NCBI GenBank assembly: GCA_009733575.1
Contig: ML769448.1
Span: 124,001-188,000 of the forward strand
Direction: 5' to 3'
DNA from: Gymnopus androsaceus JB14
Lineage: Eukaryota > Basidiomycota > Agaricomycetes > Agaricales > Omphalotaceae
Length of the DNA: 64,000 nucleotides
The notes beneath the pieces were generated by a model. The model searched no databases and was not told the DNA's origin. It saw only the letters and a program-made list of their open reading frames with translations. The translations under genes and the position numbers were made by a program. Of this stretch, positions 56,331 through 64,000 are shown piece by piece; position 1 is the stretch's first letter; the number at the start of each line of letters is the position of its first letter.

Positions 56331-56583
56331 AGTACTGTATAATATGACCAAAGTTCCATAACCGTAACACGGTCCCGGAACTTGTCATTTGAAAATCATA
56401 ACGCATAACAGGTTCAAGAACTTGAATCTTGCAAAATAGTAACTCAAATTCAAAAATTGCACCAAAATGCCGAAAAACACTAGAAAATTTTTCCGTAATG
56501 CTAATTTTGGCCTGAGAACTCCACTTTTGAAGTTCTCACTGTAACGCATAAACCCGGCACTTTAGGTCGTAATATACAGTACT
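56331..56583. mobile_element. MITE-like element, about 250 bp
   Basis: AGTACTGTATAATATGACC at the left matches the complement of the right end (GGTCGTAATATACAGTACT) with three mismatches. Internal GAACTT/AAGTTC motifs are repeated. Non-coding. Located 27 bp from the preceding element. Confidence 0.6.
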
Positions 56584-57133
56584 CATGAAATATTTCTAGT
56601 CATTTTAGGTGGTTGAAAGGACTCTGCTCACTCAATGACTTCGCTGAGCCGAAACTCGAACGGACGTGCTCTCGAAGCGCCCGTGTCCATCGGACCGGGT
56701 CACTTCCGTAGATAGCGTTACGTAAAAATCTGATCGGCGGATTCATCTCAAAAGGCAATAGATTCCCATTCCACGCACTGACGCTCTTATCCTGCAAGCT
56801 TTGGTAGCTATGCTCAAGCTAAGGACTCTAATGAATTGGCCAGTCTACATCCTGTGCAATAGTATTGGAGATTCATGGGAGTTATTCGAGAGTTTACTCA
56901 GCCCTAAGCAGACTTCATTGTCGGCGTCAAGTCGGCGTTGCTTATGAAGAGGGCGGCATACGCCCAATGTGTCCTCTAGAAGTCTAGCTATGAAGAAATA
57001 TTCCGAAGCTCTGTCGCACCGGGATCGCGATATGTGAATGCCTTACTCAGCCTGGAATCCAAGTTAAGGCTCCAATGTTCGAGGAATAAAAGGAGCTCAA
57101 GGTTATGGATTTCTCAAACGCGAACGCCTGGAC

Positions 57134-59128
57134 ATGTCTTTTCTGCCAATGGCAAGGGGCTCAGCTTGTACAAATTGCAGGTCGGTGCTAATTGTTCTCT
57201 GCCCTTGCATCATTCCTAACTCAGTATGATAAATTAGACGTCGAAAAATTGTTCGTTTTATCATTCCCAATCGCGAATTAAGAAGACTAATCTTCTACCA
57301 GAGATGTGACGGACAAAGACCGAGATGTTCTCCCTGCTTGACCTCTGATGTTTTCAGTGATTGTGCATACAAGAATGGGGGAACCACTGAGGTACAATCT
57401 CTCGAAGATCAGATATCTGCTCTTGAGGCACGTATACAAGAGCTTGAGAGCGGAGAGACCAGCACTACCCCCAATGTGACTGGGCACGACCTACAACGGA
57501 CGTGATCGGCGGTGTATCTGCAAGCTCCATCATCTAGTATGCACGCCCGCAGATGGTCATCAGTTAATTATCTTACATATTTCGTTAGCAGTTCAAGTCT
57601 CTGCGTCAGGGTTTCAGGCATGCCTTCATTTCATTTAATTCTGGGAGGTTTACCTCTAATACTGGTACTCTTGCAGGATATACCCCCAGTCCATTCTCAG
57701 ATGTTGTGAGTGTTTTATAGAGTTCCCTGACTTTCTTCTAATTATTCTTTAAACCAGACTTCACAGCTTCATGCAAAGAAGCTGTGGTGTGGGGTTTTTC
57801 TTGGACAAAGAGCGCTTCAAAAAATCACTGGCATTGAATGCTGACGGTGAAATGCCAACATTCGCACTATTAAACACGTCCTATCTCTGGGGCATGCTTT
57901 TCTCTTCATCAGCAAACCCCCCAGAACAGGAAGCTGTCCTAGTTTCCCGTGCTCTTCAAAGCTCCGCCCATGCATTGTCAGAATACCATCCTCAAAAGGT
58001 GCTTCAATGTATTCAGTCCGAAGTCCTTCTAGCGAACTATTTCTACCGCGCCGGAAGGACTTTGGAAGGGAAGTATCATATCACCGCTGCCGCCTCTCTT
58101 GTTCTAAGTAGTGGCGCTCACAAGATACGTACATCTTCGCCTGACACATCCGGATATCTTGCCACTTTCAATGTAAATCCATTGTCGGAGCCTAGCGATG
58201 CTATAGAGGAGGGCGAAAGAATCAATGCATTTTGGGCAGTCTTAACTTTGGACGCATTTTGGAATACTGCTCACGGCGTTCCTTCCAGTATTACATATAC
58301 ATCTCCAATGGCGAGAGTCGACACGCCGTGGCCGCGCATAATGGAAGAATACACACGAGTAAGTTCAATTTCGCCCCTTGGCACAATCAAATATTGACTA
58401 CTTACATATCCTTTCTCTAGGCTCCCTTCGATCCTGGATTTCGAAGTAGTCACACGATTGAACGATTTCTGTCGGGTATTCTTGATTATAGTATCCCCGA
58501 CTCTCCCAAAGCGAACTTTCCCAGAGCAGCGATTTTGTTTGAACGTGCTACATTTACTGGAATTCGACTTTTTAACAGTAAGCCACTACTCGTTGGCTTC
58601 CCTCATTCAATCCGCAATAATAGTCAAATCTAGATCCTCATTCTGAGCAATCCCAGGCCAGCTTCAGTTCCCTCGACAGTCTCATTCAGAGATTCCTCGC
58701 AGGTTTATTACCTCCAGATCGTGCTTTCAGTGGAGCCCCTCTAGACTATCAGTTCTGTATGTATACGCTTGCGCATGCTGCGGTTATCCAGCTTCATCTT
58801 CCGTTTGCCTCGCAAAACAACATTTCTCGGACTAGGATATTTACAGCAGCGAAGGCTATTGTGAATCTGAACGATACTTGGGGCTATGTTCTTGAAGAGG
58901 AATATATCAACCCAATGCTAGCCGTGAGCTTCCATTTCAAGAAGTACTAGATGGGCACTCACTGACTGAACTGCACGCATTTTTATATAGGTCATTTGGA
59001 CTATCGCTTGCAAAGTTTTCATGGACGAAAGCATTCAAATACAGTATGCGGAAGCTCGTATCTTGTGCGAGCGTGTAATGAATGCGATGGAACGACATCC
59101 GTTCCCATTAATGAGTTGCGTCCTTTGA
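57134..59128 (+). CDS. Zn2Cys6 fungal transcription factor
   Basis: The first exons spell a binuclear zinc cluster: ACTNCRRRKI, then RCDGQRPRCSPC and the sixth Cys in SDCAYK (spacing C-x2-C-x6-C-x6-C-x2-C-x8-C), interrupted by two introns. A coiled-coil (EVQSLEDQISALEARIQELE) follows, for dimerisation. The long C-terminal part matches the fungal-specific transcription factor regulatory region (SFMQRSCGVGFFLDKERF, then AFWAVLTLDAFWNTAHG) and runs to MSCVL, stop at 59128. Nuclear, about 600 residues. It lies head-on to the aldo/keto reductase and GMC genes, so it could be their pathway-specific regulator. Some 3' introns are approximate. Confidence 0.8.
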
Positions 59129-60349
59129 ATAATTTTTCTCGTTGCGACTTCTTATGTAGACCTTTTTCAGAACATCAACTTGCTCAAGTTAGAGAGGCTT
59201 CTGCAAGCAGTTTTCCCGCTTCGTATGCGCCATACTAAAATACTAAAATATCATAGATACTTCATGATATCTGTTCTTTTCATAATCCGACTCAATGTCT
59301 GTCATAAAAGAAAATATCTATCTTTCGGACGGGGTCAAGACGTCAAAGATAAACTGAAGTATCGGAGACGCCGAGGATTATTCTTGAGACCTTAGCGTGA
59401 ATCAGGACCAGTCACCTGGGTGATAGTAAAGTTGCTTCGAACTTGCCAATAGCATGCACAATGAGAACAGATTATAATTCGATCCGAGCTCAAATCGGGG
59501 ACTTTCTGTGCAATGAGAAAGATGAGACATTGAGCCACTTTTTATCCTTAGACAACCTATGGCATCCAGTGAAGAAGGAAAATGAACGGCCTTTGTGGTT
59601 GTGGGCTCCGTCATCATATTGGTACCTCCGCTACCCTTCCCGCTCCTCGAACTCGACCTCTTCTTATAATCGCCTCCCTCTCCAAACACATCCGCACCCA
59701 CCTTATCTCGTCCACTAGCTTACACCCCTCTCCTCTTGCCTCCACTTCAAACACAGCTCACGCACATCATAGCCATATAGAGAGTGGGATGAGACTTGGG
59801 AGGAGAGGGGGGAGAAGAGGGTATATTAATTGCGTTTTCGCTGACTCGTTGAGGAGAGATATGAAGACAAAGAATCCTTTGTACTATTGGCAACGATTTC
59901 ATATGAGCTCCGAGCCTTCTCCACGAACACTGTCGATAGACTTGCAATCGGCATTACATAGTGTCTTTTGTTAACTGTCAGTCAAACCCCATGAATCCAT
60001 ACTGACTCAATTCAAAAATTTCAATCCTGGCGTAAGACAATGTAGAGTTGACTGTGATTTAGAGCAATCATGCGTGTAGCGTAGCGCAGGCTCTTGTAGG
60101 TATATAATCTGTATCTGTATGAACTTCATCTATTCTTTGAAGTACGAATCAGACGAGTAGAGTTTAATGTGAAGGAGGAAGGAATAGTAGACGTTCTGCT
60201 CTTGCACGTTGGGCTAACAGCATCCAGCATCCAGTCGCTCTCTGTACTCCTTTACAAACTGTATTTGATTCTAAGTAGGATCATGAACATTCAAGATGAA
60301 CTTGTTGCTATACTGTATCCCATAGCATACATGAAAAATCTCTCTTTCT
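59129..60349. other. Intergenic stretch between convergent genes
   Basis: No gene recognised. A few unspliced frames on both strands lack domains. The C/T-rich segment 59620-59770 is low complexity. Confidence 0.45.
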
Positions 60350-61619
60350 TTACAAATGCCCTCTCACAGGTTTGGGCTGATATCTGTATTAGAGCGCGTG
60401 AGAAGAAGCAACGAAGGAAGAAGAAAGAAACTGACGGTTCTTCCAAAAATTTACTTTCCTCCTCATCCAACACCATCCCAGTGATGATATTCTCTTCAAC
60501 CCGTTCGATGCTAGACATTCCTACAATCGGGCTAGAAACCTTTGCATTGATCCAGGCTAGCGCAACTTGAGTCATCGTCCATCCCTTCTTCTTCGCAAGC
60601 TCTTCTACTCGTCCAATGATAGCCTTGTCAGCATCAGACAAAGACTCGGTGCGGCTTTGAGCACGAGAGGTCGTATTGGCGTCTGCTGGACGGCAAAGTT
60701 TTCCAGCAGCAACAGGTCCCCATGGAATTAGCCCAATACCGTTGGAGTTGCAGTAAGCGTTCATTTCACGTTCCTACTCCATATGAAATCTTCGCTTGGA
60801 TGATGAGATTACTGAAGCTTACCTCTTCTCGGTAAAGCAGCGAATACTCGTTCTGCATGCTAACGAATTTCGTCCATCCATGCTTTTCTGCTACCTCATT
60901 CATACGCGCAAATTGCCAGCACCGCATGGAGCTAGCACCAATGTACCTAACCTTGCCCCGTTCCACCAAGTCATGTAAAGCCTTCATTGTCTCTTCCACC
61001 GGAACGCGAGGATCGAAGCGGTGAATTTGCAAAAGATCAATGTACGAGGTCTTCAAGCGTTCCAATGAAGCGTCGACAGCATTGAAGATTGCAGCACGGG
61101 ATAGACCAGACTGGTTGACGTATTGGGGCAGGTTTTTCAGATTAGGATCGGTAAATGTGCGTGTTCCAGGTTCCGCTCCAACCAGACCGTTACATTTGGT
61201 TAGAATGAGGACCTGGTGACGAGGGATGTTGTACTAATTGTGGAAATTTTGAGAATACAACTCGATTGCGATTAGCCGATATTCAAACCTTTTCGATGAA
61301 CGTTGCAACAATCTTCTCGGATTCGCCGTTGGAATACACATTGGCCGTGTCGATAGTGTTTATGCCACGATCCCAGGCAGCTTTGAGGATAGGGAGGGAT
61401 TGTTCTTCCTCGATAACCCAAGGCTGGATAGAGATTAGAACCAGAAGAAGAGAAAAATCCTTCGACATACAGCCCATTGTGATGATCCAAAGCTCATCGC
61501 ACCCACCTAGATATGCGTTAGTCTCGTTGAATTGCGTAAGTAGGAGACGAGATTACAATGGGTACAGATACCCTCAATCCAGAGGATCCAAGCTGACGAT
61601 ATTCTACTGGATTAGCCAT
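60350..61619 (-). CDS. Aldo/keto reductase (YakC/VdtA-like)
   Basis: Six exons (61619-61557, 61506-61471, 61423-61289, 61233-60823, 60773-60436, 60383-60350) sum to 1017 nt, an intact 338-aa protein. The catalytic tetrad is visible: Asp and Tyr in [12 protein letters not shown], Lys in LILTKCNG, His in LLQIHRFD. The cofactor-binding end ([17 protein letters not shown]...) is intact and the protein ends [13 protein letters not shown]. This is an NADPH-dependent (alpha/beta)8-barrel reductase of the group often found in fungal secondary-metabolite and aryl-aldehyde metabolism. It lies between the Zn2Cys6 factor and the GMC oxidase. The aryl-alcohol dehydrogenase type of activity would pair logically with an aryl-alcohol oxidase. 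Confidence 0.9.
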
Positions 61620-61673
61620 GGTAGTGATGGTAGTAAAGAATTATTAGACGCATGGACGCAATGGACGCGATAC

Positions 61674-61683
61674 TTATATAAAT
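61674..61683 (-). promoter_or_regulatory. TATA-like element of the aldo/keto reductase gene
   Basis: TTATATAAAT lies about 55 bp upstream of the minus-strand start codon at 61619. Confidence 0.4.
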
Positions 61684-61926
61684 GCCTTTGAACACTGTTA
61701 CTAAGCCTCCACAACGATAAAAATGGTCACAGGTACAGTCTCTTCCACGAGAAGCTTAAGATAGAACGCGGAAGGGCTTCCGTCATAGCTCGATCCCACC
61801 CGAAGCGTTGTCGTATCACAGGGTGGAATCGAGCCTAAGCGTCCACATTCATATTCCTAGTGCACAACTTTAAACGAGACTACAGGATTTATTCATGATT
61901 TCTTTACTCTCCTCTTGAGCTCCTTA

Positions 61927-64000
<2,074 letters not shown>

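Overview
This is intron-rich eukaryotic DNA from a fungus, most likely a basidiomycete of the Agaricomycetes. The evidence is short GT-AG introns of roughly 40-70 bp that interrupt nearly every gene, together with families typical of that class: a DUF6534-type seven-helix membrane protein, a trichodiene-synthase-like sesquiterpene cyclase, aryl-alcohol-oxidase-like GMC oxidoreductases, DUF3632-like proteins and Crinkler/RHS-like P-loop proteins. Gene models below were spliced by eye. Where the exons sum to an intact frame I say so.

Layout. 0-13 kb holds an intact FSP1/AMID-like FAD oxidoreductase (minus strand) and a diverged segmental duplication of its 5' half plus upstream DNA at 7.9-11 kb. 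The second copy is broken by a 635-bp hAT-type element with a perfect 8-bp target duplication. The first copy carries its own insertion at about 2.3-3.1 kb. A small secreted protein (6.65-7.66 kb) lies between the copies, and a DUF6534 membrane protein follows (10.6-12.8 kb). 13-24 kb holds a sesquiterpene synthase, a GPI-anchored-looking secreted protein, a frameshifted GMC oxidoreductase, a fragment of a dihydroflavonol-reductase-like SDR, and a mucin-like single-pass membrane protein. 24-31 kb is a second segmental duplication: two copies of a divergent pair, SDR (plus) and DUF3632-like gene (minus), with decayed pieces of an RRM (transformer-2-like) gene beside each.

31-38.3 kb holds two tandem Crinkler/RHS-like genes, each with a P-loop NTPase followed by a nuclease-like C-terminal region. 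The second keeps a PD...QxK signature and the first has lost it. 39.5-46.3 kb is more housekeeping: a small conserved membrane protein, a HAL2-type bisphosphate nucleotidase carrying several single-base frame breaks, a classical SDR, and a large gene of unknown function with Cys pairs near its C-terminus. 46.3-57 kb is repeat territory: a 2.5-kb head-to-tail duplication, a 1.66-kb TIR transposon inserted in the second unit, a 340-bp foldback element and two MITE-like elements. 57-64 kb holds a Zn2Cys6 transcription factor, an aldo/keto reductase and a second GMC oxidoreductase that runs off the window edge. These three could form a small regulated metabolic set.

The main caution is that several recognisable genes are broken only by single-base indels, mostly +1, while their catalytic motifs are intact. 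That is either recent pseudogenisation or residual assembly error.
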